A stretch of DNA of 64,000 bases from Sphingomonas desiccabilis (GTDB lineage: Bacteria; Pseudomonadota; Alphaproteobacteria; Sphingomonadales; Sphingomonadaceae): assembly GCF_004135605.1 (NCBI RefSeq), contig NZ_SDPT01000001.1, forward strand, positions 558,001 to 622,000, written 5' to 3'. The position numbers were made by a program, and so were the translations under genes. This document shows, one piece after another, positions 32,324 to 40,758 of this stretch (its first letter is position 1; each line of letters starts with the position of its first letter). The notes beneath the pieces were generated by a model, which did no database searches, was not told the DNA's origin, and saw only the letters and a program-made list of their open reading frames with translations.

Positions 32324-32491
32324 ATGCAGAGGGAAGACGATCTCCAGTATTATTACAAGCGCGCCGAGACCGAGCTGGAGCGGGCGCAGAGCGCGGCGGA
32401 TCCAGCGGCGGTGAAGGCACATTATCTGCTCGCCGGCTATTATCTCGACCGGGTCTACAATCGCGAGCTTCCGGCCAGCCATGGCCGCTAA
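32324..32491 (+). CDS. Small protein, 55 residues, unknown
   Basis: The protein begins MQREDDLQYYYKRAETELE and ends in NRELPASHGR. It has an excellent ribosome binding site (ggagag, 6 nt before ATG). The composition is normal for a soluble, helical protein: charged heptad-like residues, a central HYLLAGYYLDRVY segment, no signal peptide. Its last codons overlap the next small gene by 11 bp in another frame. I do not recognise a named family, but similar short proteins are frequent in sphingomonads as I remember. It is the first gene after a 218-bp gap following the TonB receptor. Confidence 0.7.
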   Translation: MQREDDLQYYYKRAETELERAQSAADPAAVKAHYLLAGYYLDRVYNRELPASHGR

Positions 32492-32651
32492 GCAGCCGCC
32501 GAGCCCGGAAGAGCTGGAGCGCCAGGCGCTCGGCACCCCTTCGCTGGCGCAGGCTCAGGCGATCGCCCAGCATGCCGACCAGCTCCGGCGGCGCAGCGGC
32601 GCGGGCGCGTTGCGGGCGCGCGGCGTGCTGTCGCCGATCTTCCGGAACTGA
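32481..32651 (+). CDS. Small protein, 56 residues, unknown, coupled to the preceding gene
   Basis: The protein begins MAAKQPPSPEELERQALGTP and ends VLSPIFRN. It starts 11 bp before the end of the 55-residue gene, in a different frame, so translation is probably coupled. It is Ala/Gln/Arg-rich with a predicted single helix (LAQAQAIAQHADQLRRR) and no membrane segment. The pair forms a tiny bicistron ending 28 bp before the convergent oxygenase gene. No function can be stated. Confidence 0.62.
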   Translation: MAAKQPPSPEELERQALGTPSLAQAQAIAQHADQLRRRSGAGALRARGVLSPIFRN

Positions 32652-32679
32652 CGACGGCCGATTCCGGCCAGGAGCCGGC

Positions 32680-33345
32680 TCACCAGCCCCAGGGACGCTC
32701 CCGAAACCATTTCGTGAGCACGTACTTCGTACCCGCCCGCACCTTCATGCCGTGGTGGATCGTGGACGGGTTGCACGTTCCGTCCGGCCGCTTGTTGTTC
32801 CACGCGAGCAGCTTGCCGATCTCGGGCTGAACGATCTTGTCGATCGCCTTGAACCGCGTCGCGCCGCCTGCCTCCGGCTCGTTGAGGTACAGCATGACCG
32901 TCCACGTACGGTTTCCCGCCACCCCGCAGTATCGCTGAAAGTCGACGCCCGTCGGCTCGAAATAGTCGGTATGGGCCTTGAACTCCTGGCCCACGGCATA
33001 GCGCTGGCCCTGCAGCGGCTCCCCATGTGCCGGGTCGATGCCGCAGAAGCGGTGGATCCGCGCCTCCACTTCCGCCACCTCGGGATCGAACCGGTCGAGA
33101 TCGCAGGTCTCGCTGGTGCGAAAGGCCGCATCGCCGTTGGAGTCGGAGATGGTGGAGGGCCGGCGCTGGGCGTCGATCCGGCCGATCATCGCCGCGCAGA
33201 GTTCCGGCGGCAGGAAGTCGCGGACCATGAACAGCGTGAGCTTCGGGCTTGGCACCCGCTGCACCCCCGGCTGCGAGAGGATGTGCGCGATGATCGGCTC
33301 CGCCGGGAAGCCGGAACCGAGGGATGGGGAGGCCAGCGTCTGCAT
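32680..33345 (-). CDS. 2-oxoglutarate/Fe(II)-dependent prolyl-4-hydroxylase-type oxygenase
   Basis: A 221-residue enzyme of the P4Hc family. The iron-binding facial triad is visible: His and Asp in KAHTDYF near 125-130 and the distal His in TIHHGMKVRAGTKYVL, where the downstream Lys binds 2-oxoglutarate. The N-terminal half has the strand SPKLTLFMVRDFLPPELC. The start is the ATG at 33345 because aggag lies 8 nt before it; a longer form would need a TTG. Substrates may be peptidyl proline or an amino acid. It is not linked to a clear operon but sits just downstream of the two tiny genes, convergent with them. Confidence 0.87.
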   Translation of the reverse strand: MQTLASPSLGSGFPAEPIIAHILSQPGVQRVPSPKLTLFMVRDFLPPELCAAMIGRIDAQRRPSTISDSNGDAAFRTSETCDLDRFDPEVAEVEARIHRFCGIDPAHGEPLQGQRYAVGQEFKAHTDYFEPTGVDFQRYCGVAGNRTWTVMLYLNEPEAGGATRFKAIDKIVQPEIGKLLAWNNKRPDGTCNPSTIHHGMKVRAGTKYVLTKWFRERPWGW

Positions 33346-33482
33346 GAGGGTGTCTCCTGCCAAACTCCGGGCGGCGTTTCCAGCCGGGGCCGCATCGCGG
33401 GGCGGACGGACAATCTTTGCGCCGGATGTGCGACACGCGCTTGACGAAGTTCACCGACCGCGTCTAAGCGGCCGGCTTCGCG

Positions 33483-33559
33483 GCGACCGTAGTTCAATTG
33501 GTCAGAGCGCCGGCTTGTGATGCCGGAAGTTGCGGGTTCAAGTCCCGTCGGTCGCCCCA
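33483..33559 (+). tRNA. tRNA-His (anticodon GTG)
   Basis: A 77-nt cloverleaf with encoded CCA. Acceptor GCGACCG pairs with CGGTCGC. The genomic G at 33482 supplies the extra G-1 that pairs with C73, the identity mark of tRNA-His. The anticodon stem-loop ccggcttgtgatgccgg presents GTG. Confidence 0.97.
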
Positions 33560-33590
33560 CTCCTTTCCCTGACACGCGGATATTCAGCCA

Positions 33591-34637
33591 GTGCAGACCG
33601 ACTGGGGCTTCCCCGATTTCGACGATCACGAAGGCGTGCATCTGTTCTCGGATCGGGAGACCGGCCTTCAGGCGGTGGTCGCGGTCCACTCGACGAAGCT
33701 GGGTCCTGCCGCGGGCGGCGTGCGCTTCTGGCATTATGCCGACAGTGCTGCCGCGATCACGGACGCGCTGCGCCTGTCGCGCGGCATGAGCTACAAGAAC
33801 GCGATGGCCGGCCTGCCGCTGGGCGGCGGCAAGGGCGTGGTGCTGGCCGATGCGGCACGCACCAAGACGCCGGAAATGCTCCAGGCATTCGGCCGCGCGG
33901 TCGAGTCGCTGGGCGGGCGTTACATCACGGCCGAGGACGTCGGCATTTCCGAAGCCGACATGATCGCGATCGCCACTGCGACGCGCTACGTGTCCGGCCT
34001 TCCGGCCGAGGGCGAGAACGTCGGGGGCGATCCGGGCCCCTATACGGCCAAGGGCGTGTACCTGGGCGTTCGTGCCGCAGCCCGCCGTGCGCTGGGCGCC
34101 AGCGACATGAAGGGCGTTCGCGTCGCGGTCCAGGGCCTGGGCAGCGTCGGTGGCCGCCTGGCCGAGATGCTCGCCGCCGATGGCGCCGTGCTGACGGTTG
34201 CCGATGTGGATGCAGCCCGCGCGCAGCGCTTCGCCGAAGCGCATGGCGCGACCGTGGCGGCGCCCGACGCGGTGCTGACCAGCGAGGTCGACATCGTCAG
34301 CCCGAACGCGCTGGGCGCGATCCTCGATGCGGCGACCATCGACGCGCTGCGCTGCAAGGCGGTGGCGGGCGGTGCCAACAACCAGCTCGCGGCGCCCGGC
34401 GACGGTGCGCGGCTGCACGGCCGCGGCATCCTCTATGCCCCCGACTATGTCATCAACGCCGGCGGGATCATCAACGTCGCGCTCGAGTATCTCGGGCAGG
34501 GCGACCGCGCCGAAGTCGATGCGCGCCTGGCGCAGATCCCCGAGCGGCTGGTCGAGGTGTGGGACGAAGCGGACCGCACCGGCGACTCGCACGCCGACGT
34601 CGCCGACCGCATCGCCCAGCGCCGCATCGGGCGCTGA
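33591..34637 (+). CDS. Leucine dehydrogenase-type amino acid dehydrogenase
   Basis: An NAD-dependent Glu/Leu/Phe/Val dehydrogenase family enzyme of 348 residues that deaminates branched-chain (or aromatic) amino acids to 2-oxo acids. Seen here: GGVRFWHYAD near 42, the catalytic-lysine block LPLGGGKGVVLAD near 75-88, the second active-site Asp in ITAEDVGIS near 115, and the NAD-binding GLGSVGGRLAEML near 180. The length matches leucine/valine dehydrogenase rather than glutamate dehydrogenase. The start is a GTG at 33591, 32 bp after tRNA-His, with no clear ribosome binding site. A palindromic repeat follows 6 bp after the stop. Confidence 0.88.
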   Translation: MQTDWGFPDFDDHEGVHLFSDRETGLQAVVAVHSTKLGPAAGGVRFWHYADSAAAITDALRLSRGMSYKNAMAGLPLGGGKGVVLADAARTKTPEMLQAFGRAVESLGGRYITAEDVGISEADMIAIATATRYVSGLPAEGENVGGDPGPYTAKGVYLGVRAAARRALGASDMKGVRVAVQGLGSVGGRLAEMLAADGAVLTVADVDAARAQRFAEAHGATVAAPDAVLTSEVDIVSPNALGAILDAATIDALRCKAVAGGANNQLAAPGDGARLHGRGILYAPDYVINAGGIINVALEYLGQGDRAEVDARLAQIPERLVEVWDEADRTGDSHADVADRIAQRRIGR

Positions 34638-34643
34638 GCGGCA

Positions 34644-34734
34644 CCCGTCCTCCCGACGAAAGTCAGGATTCATCGCCGCGCCGCGCGAGCCTCTTGCGGT
34701 GCGTGTCTGGATGCTGACTTCCGTCAGCAGGACG
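34644..34734. repeat. Dispersed palindromic intergenic element, copy 2
   Basis: Homologous to the element at 6305-6404. Shared blocks include gtcaggat.cat.gccgc, ggtgcgtgtctgga.gctgac and gtcagca. The two arms are inverted relative to one another (cgtcct..gac..agtcagg and ctgac..gtcag..ggacg). This copy follows the leucine-dehydrogenase-type gene and precedes ccmC, where it could end transcription. Confidence 0.72.
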
Positions 34735-34859
34735 ATGCTGGGAGGGAGTGCTCCCAAAGCTCCGGCATCACGTAATTTGATCGGGCGCAATGTTGCCGGG
34801 CGGCGGCTCGCCGAATAAGCGCACGCCGGGGTGACGCCCCGGGCAATTTCGCTTAACCC

Positions 34860-35597
34860 TTGTGGCTGATCGTGCCGACCCTCCACGCCTTTGCCAATCC
34901 GACGCGCTTCCTGTCGATCGCCCGTCCGCTGACGCCGGTACTGCTGGCGCTCGGCGCGGCGTTGCTGCTGTTCGGAAGCTGGGCGGGGCTGACCCAGACG
35001 CCGCCCGACTATCTGCAGGGCGAGACGGTCCGCATCCTCTACATCCACGTCCCCACCGCCTGGCTGGGGATGGGCGGCTGGACCGGCATCGCCGTCTCCA
35101 GCATCGTCTATCTCGTCTGGCGGCATCCGCTGGCGGCGATCGCCGCGCGCGCGGTGGCGCTGCCGGGCGCGGTGTTCGCGGGGCTGTGCCTCGCCACCGG
35201 TTCGATCTGGGGTCGCCCGACCTGGGGCACCTGGTGGCAGTGGGACGGACGGCTGACGTCGATGCTGCTGCTGTTCTTCGTCTATCTCGCCTATCTGGCG
35301 CTGTCGCGCGCCGATGCCGAGCGCGACGGCGACGGGCGCATCCCGGCGCTGTTCGGCATCGCCGGCACCGCGCTGCTGCCGATCATCCGCTATTCGGTGA
35401 TCTGGTGGCGCACCCTGCACCAGGGGCCCAGCATCACGCTCACCAAGTCGAGCGTCGACAACAGCATCCTGTGGCCGCTGGGCTTCACGCTTGCCGGCTT
35501 CTCGCTGCTGTTCGTCGCGATCGTGCTGATGCGAATGCGCGCCGATCTCGCGCGCATCAAGGTGGAGGCGCGGATGCGCCGGATGGCCGCCGCATGA
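34860..35597 (+). CDS. ccmC: Haem exporter / haem-handling protein CcmC
   Basis: CcmC is the integral membrane protein that loads haem onto CcmE in System I cytochrome c maturation. The protein has about 245 residues and six membrane segments. The tryptophan-rich haem-binding motif WGRPTWGTWWQWD near 120-132 and conserved His in YIHVPTAW and WRTLHQGPS are present. The start is uncertain: TTG at 34860 is used here and GTG at 34872 is possible. Its stop overlaps the ccmD start (ATGA). ccmA and ccmB, which usually precede it, are not in this window. Confidence 0.94.
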   Translation: MWLIVPTLHAFANPTRFLSIARPLTPVLLALGAALLLFGSWAGLTQTPPDYLQGETVRILYIHVPTAWLGMGGWTGIAVSSIVYLVWRHPLAAIAARAVALPGAVFAGLCLATGSIWGRPTWGTWWQWDGRLTSMLLLFFVYLAYLALSRADAERDGDGRIPALFGIAGTALLPIIRYSVIWWRTLHQGPSITLTKSSVDNSILWPLGFTLAGFSLLFVAIVLMRMRADLARIKVEARMRRMAAA

Positions 35598-35722
35598 ACC
35601 CGTGGCCCTTCGTGATCGGCGCCTATGCGCTCACCCTTGGCGGCACCGCGGCAATGGCCGCGGCCGCCTGGATCGCCATGCGACGCGCCGAAGGCCAGGC
35701 CGAGCGCCAGAGGAAAAAGTGA
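35594..35722 (+). CDS. ccmD: Haem exporter protein CcmD
   Basis: A 42-residue single-span membrane protein that helps release haem-loaded CcmE from the CcmABC complex. MNPWPFVIGAYALTLGG is the N-terminal part of the hydrophobic span, and the C-terminus RRAEGQAERQRKK is strongly basic and cytoplasmic, as in the family. It overlaps ccmC and ccmE by 4 nt on either side (ATGA and GTGA). It is identified by position and by this pattern. Confidence 0.88.
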   Translation: MNPWPFVIGAYALTLGGTAAMAAAAWIAMRRAEGQAERQRKK

Positions 35723-36153
35723 AGCCCAAGCATCAACGCCTGACCCTGGTGGGGCTTGCCGTCGCCGCCGTCCTCGGTGCGAGTGGGCTCGCGCTCTCCG
35801 CTCTCCAGGGGGAAGCCGCCTTCTTCTATGCGCCTTCGGACGTCGCGAAGGCCGCGCCTCCCGTCGACCGAGCCGTGCGGCTGGGCGGCATGGTTGCGCC
35901 GGGATCCATCCAGCGCCAGCCGGACGGGGTGACCATCGCCTTCACTGTGACCGACGGCGCGGCGCAGGTGCCGGTTCGGTTCAGCGGCATCGCGCCCGAC
36001 CTGTTCAAGGAGAACTCCGGCGTGGTCGCCGAGGGTCGCTTCCGCCCCGACGGCAGCTTCGTCGCGGACAATCTGCTGGCCAAGCACGACGAGCGCTACA
36101 TGCCGCCCGAAGTCGCGGGCAAGATGCACAAGAGCGAGACGCTGGAGCCATGA
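35719..36153 (+). CDS. ccmE: Cytochrome c maturation haem chaperone CcmE
   Basis: CcmE carries haem covalently through the periplasm to CcmF/CcmH. The 144-residue protein starts at GTG (MKPKHQRLTLVGLAV), has an N-terminal membrane anchor, an OB-fold (LGGMVAPGSIQRQPDG) and the haem-binding motif LLAKHDERYMPPEV near 118-131, where His attaches the vinyl group and Tyr is the axial ligand. Upstream in-frame codons lie inside ccmD. The ends overlap ccmD and ccmF by 4 nt. Confidence 0.96.
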   Translation: MKPKHQRLTLVGLAVAAVLGASGLALSALQGEAAFFYAPSDVAKAAPPVDRAVRLGGMVAPGSIQRQPDGVTIAFTVTDGAAQVPVRFSGIAPDLFKENSGVVAEGRFRPDGSFVADNLLAKHDERYMPPEVAGKMHKSETLEP

Positions 36154-38105
36154 TCGCCGAAGCCGGGCTCGCGGCGCTGTGGCTGGCCGCCGCGCTCGCG
36201 CTGTTGCAGCTGGTGGCAGCCGCGCTGGGGCTGCGCATGACCCGTACGGAAACGGCAGGAGCGGGGGGCGCCGAACTGATCGGCGCCGTTCGGCCGGTCG
36301 CGGTGGTGCAGGGGCTGCTGACCGCCTTCGCCCTTGGCGCGCTGGTGCTGGTGTTCGTCCGCACCGACCTGTCGGTGCTGCTGGTCGCGCAGAACAGCCA
36401 TTCGGCCAAGCCGATGCTCTACAAGGTAGCGGCCGCCTGGGGAAACCATGAGGGCTCGATGCTGCTGTGGGTCACGGTTCTCGGGCTCGCGGGTGCTGCG
36501 ATCGCGCTGCTGGAGAAGCGGCTCGATCCGCGCACGCTGGTCGCGACGCTGGGTGGGCAGGCGGCGATCGCGCTCGGCTTCTTCGCCTTCCTGCTGATCG
36601 CGTCCAATCCCTTCGCGCGGCTCGATCCCGCGCCGGCGGAAGGCATGGGGCTCAACCCGCTGCTGCAGGATCCCGGCTTGGCGTTCCATCCGCCGACGCT
36701 CTACTTCGGCTATGTCGGCCTGTCGGTGGCGTTCTCCTTTGCGATCGGTGCCCTGGTGACGCGAGACGTGGGCCCGCAGTTCGCCCGCGCGATGCGGCCT
36801 TGGGTGCTCGGCGCCTGGATCTTCCTGACGCTCGGGATCACCGCCGGCAGCTACTGGGCCTATTATGAGCTCGGCTGGGGCGGCTGGTGGTTCTGGGACC
36901 CGGTGGAGAATGCCTCGCTGATGCCGTGGCTCGCCGCCACCGCGCTGCTCCATTCGGTAACCGTGCTCGCCACCCGTGACGGCCTGCGTGCCTGGACGGT
37001 GATGCTGGCGGTGGTCGCCTTCTCCATGTCGATGGTCGGCACCTTCCTGGTTCGCTCCGGCATCCTCACCAGCGTCCATGCCTTTGCCGTCGATCCGAGC
37101 CGCGGCAGCTTCATCCTGGCGCTGCTGGTGCTCTACATCGGTGGCGCGCTGACGCTGTTCGGGCTGCGCATCGGCACCGTGCGGCAGGGCGCGACTTTCG
37201 AGCCGATCAGCCGGGAGGCGGGGCTGGTGCTCAACAACCTGCTGCTGTCGGTGATCCTCGGCATCGTGCTGATCGGCACGCTCTATCCGCTGGTCGCGCA
37301 GGCGCTGGACGTGCAGCTCTCGGTCGGTCCGCCCTTCTTCAACAAGACGGTGGGGCCGATCGCGCTGCTGCTGGTCGTGGCGCTCGCCGCCGGGCCGCTG
37401 CTGCGCTGGCGCCGCGACGATGCACGGGCGCTTGGGCGGCGGATGCTGGTACCGGCGGTGGTTACCGCAGTGGCGCTGGTGGCGGTGCTGCTGCTCGCGC
37501 CGGGGACCGGCGTGCTCTCGCTGCTCGGCCTGGCGCTGTCGGCCGGTCTTGCGGTCGCAAGCGTGGCGCCGCTGTGGGGTCGCAATCTGCGCCGCACGCC
37601 GCTGTTCACCTGGGGCATGGTGATCTCGCATCTCGGCGTAGCCGTCAGCCTCGCCGGCATGGCAAGCGAAAGCGCCTTCACCCGCGAGGTGCTGGTCGCC
37701 GCCGGGGTGGGGGAGACCCAGCAGGTAGGCCCGTATCGCGTGACGCTGGAAGGCGTCCGCCCGGTGATCGGTCCCAACTGGACCGCCATCGAGGGGCGGA
37801 TGCGCGTCGAGCGCGGCAGCCAGCGATCCTGGATTGCGCCCCAGCAGCGCTATTTTGCGGCGCCGCCGACCGAGACGAGCGAGGCGGCGATCACCAGCGC
37901 GCTCGACGGCCAGCTCTATGTCGTGCTCGGCCAGGCGAGCGAGGGCGGCCGCCGCCAGCTGCGCCTGTGGTGGAAGCCGCTGGTGACGCTGATCTGGCTG
38001 GGCGGCGCGCTGATCGCGATCGGCGGCCTGCTGTCGCTGGTCGGACGGCTCTGGCGCGAGCGGCGCCCGGGCCGCCGCGCGAGGGATGCGGAGGTGCTGG
38101 CATGA
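36150..38105 (+). CDS. ccmF: Cytochrome c haem lyase subunit CcmF
   Basis: CcmF is a large polytopic membrane protein (651 residues, about 13-15 spans) that acts with CcmH to ligate haem to apocytochromes. The WWD motif appears as GWGGWWFWDPVENASLMPWL near 245. Other family blocks are NSHSAKPMLYKVAAAWGNHEG near 85, written here in pieces NSHSAKPMLYK and WGNHEGSMLLW, and HPPTLYFGYVG near 175. The ATG overlaps the ccmE stop. The length is normal. Confidence 0.96.
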   Translation: MIAEAGLAALWLAAALALLQLVAAALGLRMTRTETAGAGGAELIGAVRPVAVVQGLLTAFALGALVLVFVRTDLSVLLVAQNSHSAKPMLYKVAAAWGNHEGSMLLWVTVLGLAGAAIALLEKRLDPRTLVATLGGQAAIALGFFAFLLIASNPFARLDPAPAEGMGLNPLLQDPGLAFHPPTLYFGYVGLSVAFSFAIGALVTRDVGPQFARAMRPWVLGAWIFLTLGITAGSYWAYYELGWGGWWFWDPVENASLMPWLAATALLHSVTVLATRDGLRAWTVMLAVVAFSMSMVGTFLVRSGILTSVHAFAVDPSRGSFILALLVLYIGGALTLFGLRIGTVRQGATFEPISREAGLVLNNLLLSVILGIVLIGTLYPLVAQALDVQLSVGPPFFNKTVGPIALLLVVALAAGPLLRWRRDDARALGRRMLVPAVVTAVALVAVLLLAPGTGVLSLLGLALSAGLAVASVAPLWGRNLRRTPLFTWGMVISHLGVAVSLAGMASESAFTREVLVAAGVGETQQVGPYRVTLEGVRPVIGPNWTAIEGRMRVERGSQRSWIAPQQRYFAAPPTETSEAAITSALDGQLYVVLGQASEGGRRQLRLWWKPLVTLIWLGGALIAIGGLLSLVGRLWRERRPGRRARDAEVLA

Positions 38106-38626
38106 AGCGGTGGCTGTTCTGGGTGCCGCTGGCCGCATTCGTCGTGCTGGTAATTGTGGTCGCGCTCAACCTGCGCCCCACCGATACCACCGTGCGCTCG
38201 CGGCTGGTGGGCAAGCCCTTGCCCGCATTCACCCTTGCCGCGTCCGTGCCGGGCAAGCCCGGCCTTTCGGATGCCGCCTTCCGCGACGGCAAGCCGAAGC
38301 TGCTCAACGTGTTTGCCAGCTGGTGCGTGCCGTGCCTGGCAGAGGCGCCCAAGCTGCTGCGGCTGCAGGAAGCGGGTGCGGACATTCGCGCGGTGGCGAT
38401 CCGCGACCGATCGGCCGACGTGGAGCGCTTCCTGGCGGAGAACGGCGACCCCTATGCCGCGATCGGGGACGATCCGACGAGCCAGGTACAGCTCGCGCTC
38501 GGCTCGTCCGGCGTGCCGGAGACCTTCGTGATCGACGGCAAGGGGATCATCCGCGCGCAGCACATCGGCGACATTCGCGACAGCGACGTCCCCGAACTGC
38601 TCCGCACGCTGGAGGCGGCGCGATGA
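38102..38626 (+). CDS. ccmG: Thiol:disulfide interchange protein DsbE / CcmG
   Basis: A membrane-anchored thioredoxin-like protein of 174 residues that keeps apocytochrome haem-binding cysteines reduced. After an N-terminal anchor (LFWVPLAAFVVLVIVVALNL) come KPLPAFTLA, the active site NVFASWCVPCLAEAP near 70-84 (CxxC), and the cis-Pro loop GVPETFVID near 143. It is coupled by 4-nt overlaps to ccmF and ccmH. Confidence 0.95.
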   Translation: MKRWLFWVPLAAFVVLVIVVALNLRPTDTTVRSRLVGKPLPAFTLAASVPGKPGLSDAAFRDGKPKLLNVFASWCVPCLAEAPKLLRLQEAGADIRAVAIRDRSADVERFLAENGDPYAAIGDDPTSQVQLALGSSGVPETFVIDGKGIIRAQHIGDIRDSDVPELLRTLEAAR

Positions 38627-39036
38627 GCCGCACGACGCTGGCCGCGCTGGCGCTGCTGCTTGGCGCCCCCGCGCTCGCCCAGTCGGGCCTGCCGCCGGCG
38701 CCGCTCGCCTATACGCAGCTGCCGGACCCCGCCCAGGAGGCCGAGGCAAAGGCGCTGATGAACACGCTGCGCTGCCTGGTCTGCCAGGGGCAGTCGATCG
38801 CCGACAGCGATGCCGAAATGGCGGGCGACATGCGCGCGCTCGTGCGCGAGCGGATCGCGCAGGGCGAGAAGCCCGAAGCGGTGCGCGCCTGGCTGATCGA
38901 ACGCTATGGCAGCTATGTGAGCTACGATCCGCCGCTCGATGCCGCGACGCTGCCGCTGTGGATCGCCCCGCTGGTGCTGCTGGCGGCGGGCATCCTGCTC
39001 GCGCGGCGCAGTATCCGCCGGCGCAGGAGGGCGTGA
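38623..39036 (+). CDS. ccmH: Cytochrome c-type biogenesis protein CcmH (CycL)
   Basis: A 137-residue periplasmic thiol reductase subunit. It has a Sec signal (MSRTTLAALALLLGAPALAQ), the signature LRCLVCQGQSIADSDAEMA near 49-67 with the CxxC that reduces apocytochrome c, and a C-terminal membrane anchor (LWIAPLVLLAAGILLARR). It corresponds to the short CcmH/CcmL form, with the TPR part as a separate downstream gene. It is coupled to ccmG and to ccmI. Confidence 0.95.
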   Translation: MSRTTLAALALLLGAPALAQSGLPPAPLAYTQLPDPAQEAEAKALMNTLRCLVCQGQSIADSDAEMAGDMRALVRERIAQGEKPEAVRAWLIERYGSYVSYDPPLDAATLPLWIAPLVLLAAGILLARRSIRRRRRA

Positions 39037-39698
39037 TGGGCTGGGGGATGCTGGGCCTGCTGGCGCTCGCGTCGGGGGTGCTGCTGTGGCGGCTGCGGGT
39101 CGCGCCCGCGCTCTGGTCGCTGGTCGGTGCCGCGATGATGCTGGGCGCGATCGGCTATTCGGTGCAGGGCCGGCCGGGCCTCCCCGGCGTCTCGGCCGAA
39201 GGGCAGCGCGAACGCCGCACGATCGATCCGAGCCTGATGGACTTGCGGCAGGCGATGTTCGGCCGCTTCAACTTCGAGGAGAGCTATTTCATCGCCTCGG
39301 ACGCGTTGCTGTCCTCGGGTGCGGTGGCGCCGGCCGCGCAGGTGATGCTGGGCGGCGTGCAAAAGGCGCCCCAGAGTGCGGCCTTGTGGACCTGGCTGGG
39401 CATGATGCTGGTGGAGAAGGACGGCGGCACGCTGTCCCCCGCCGCCAAGCTCGCCTTCGAGCAGGGGATGCGGCTGGCGCCCGAGCATCCCGGGCCCGCC
39501 TTCTTCTATGGCCTGGCCCAGGCGCGGGCCAACGACTTCGCCCGCACCCGCGCGCTGTGGATGCGGGCGCTGGCGCTGACGCCGAAGGACGTCTCCTACC
39601 GGGAGGACATTGCCGTGCGGCTGGTGCTGGTCGACCAGCTCCTGGCGTTGCAGGCGCGCGAGCGTGCCGCCGGGATCGCGCAGCCCCAGCGGGAATAG
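39036..39698 (+). CDS. ccmI: CcmI/CycH-like TPR protein of cytochrome c maturation
   Basis: A 220-residue protein with two N-terminal hydrophobic segments (WGMLGLLALASGVLLWRL and LWSLVGAAMMLGAIGYSVQ) followed by tetratricopeptide-like helices: RFNFEESYFIASDALLSSG, ALWTWLGMMLVEK and HPGPAFFYGLAQARAN. Position and layout match CcmI, which holds apocytochrome for the haem ligase. The start ATG overlaps the ccmH stop (TGATG). It is shorter than typical CcmI, so the symbol is a position-based assignment. Confidence 0.78.
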   Translation: MGWGMLGLLALASGVLLWRLRVAPALWSLVGAAMMLGAIGYSVQGRPGLPGVSAEGQRERRTIDPSLMDLRQAMFGRFNFEESYFIASDALLSSGAVAPAAQVMLGGVQKAPQSAALWTWLGMMLVEKDGGTLSPAAKLAFEQGMRLAPEHPGPAFFYGLAQARANDFARTRALWMRALALTPKDVSYREDIAVRLVLVDQLLALQARERAAGIAQPQRE

Positions 39699-39701
39699 GC
39701 C

Positions 39702-40598
39702 TCAGGCAACCAGATGGTCTGTGGACGCCCGCAGCCGCTCGACATCGCGGCTGGGGGGTAGTCCCATGGTGCGGGCATATTCCCGGCTGAACTGGGAGGG
39801 GCTACCGTATCCCACCTGGAATCCGGCGGTGGCGGCGTCGAGACCCCGCGCGATCATCAGCCGCCGGGCCTCCTGGACGCGAAGCTGGGTGCGATAGCGC
39901 AGCGGGCTGAGCCCGGTCACGGTGCGGAAATGCTGGTGGAGGGCGGAGGGGCTCATGCCCGCCACCTCGGCCAGCGTGTCGATCGAGACCGGTTCGGCAT
40001 AATGGTGCCGCAGCCACTGAAGGGCACGGTTGAGCTTGTCGCTCTGCGGCCCGCCCGCCATTTGCTGCAGCAGTTGCCCCGCGGGGCTGCGCAACAGGCG
40101 CCAGAGCAGCTCGCGCTCCAGCAGCGGGGCGAGGGCGTCCCGGTCTTCCGGGGCATCAAGCAACGCCAGCAGCCGGCAGGCGGCGTCGATCATCTCGGCG
40201 GTGGTTTCGCCCAGGATGAGCCCCGGGATCGGGCGGTCCTCTTGGCGATCCGCGATCGGGTGCTCGGCCACCATTTCGGCGACCCGCGCGGCATCCAGGT
40301 GCAGGACGAGGCAGAGATAGGGCGCGTCCGCACTCGCCTGGGTGACGGCGCCCACCACCGGCAGGTCGACCCCCGCGAGCAGGAAGCTGCCGGGATCATA
40401 GCAGAACCGGCTCCGGCCCAGCTGGGCTTCCTTGGCACCTTGCGCGACCATGCACAGCGACGGCGCATAGACGGTGGGCGTCGGCGTGGTCACCGCGGCG
40501 GATCGTATAAGCGTGACCGAGGGAAGCGCGGTATCCTGGAAGCCATCTTCCGGAGCGTGGCGCCCGATCAGCGCGGCAAGATCGGTGATGCGGTTCAT
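39702..40598 (-). CDS. AraC family transcriptional regulator
   Basis: A 298-residue regulator. The N-terminal part (SLCMVAQGAKEAQLG, DPGSFLLAGVDLPVVG) matches the AraC_N domain of the group with an N-terminal arm and cupin-like fold. The C-terminus has two helix-turn-helix motifs: SIDTLAEVAGMSPSALHQHF and AATAGFQVGYGSPSQFSREY. It is divergent from an SDR oxidoreductase gene 160 bp away, a frequent arrangement in which the regulator controls that neighbour. The inducer is unknown. Confidence 0.93.
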   Translation of the reverse strand: MNRITDLAALIGRHAPEDGFQDTALPSVTLIRSAAVTTPTPTVYAPSLCMVAQGAKEAQLGRSRFCYDPGSFLLAGVDLPVVGAVTQASADAPYLCLVLHLDAARVAEMVAEHPIADRQEDRPIPGLILGETTAEMIDAACRLLALLDAPEDRDALAPLLERELLWRLLRSPAGQLLQQMAGGPQSDKLNRALQWLRHHYAEPVSIDTLAEVAGMSPSALHQHFRTVTGLSPLRYRTQLRVQEARRLMIARGLDAATAGFQVGYGSPSQFSREYARTMGLPPSRDVERLRASTDHLVA

Positions 40599-40758
40599 GG
40601 CCTCCTTGCTTCCACGCGGGAGCTCCCTGCGCAAGCCGCCGAACGCCCGGATGGAGGATCGTGCAAGCATCACGGACTTCGCGTCTACCTCTCCTCGCGC
40701 CCGACGGGGCAAAAAGGCTGCGGGCCAGCGGCGGTCGCTGGCGGATGGAGGAAACACC

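Noticed and set aside
33186..35420. A 744-codon open frame antisense to tRNA-His, the leucine-dehydrogenase-type gene and ccmC
   Set aside because: It runs across a tRNA and two certain genes and the second palindromic repeat; not coding.
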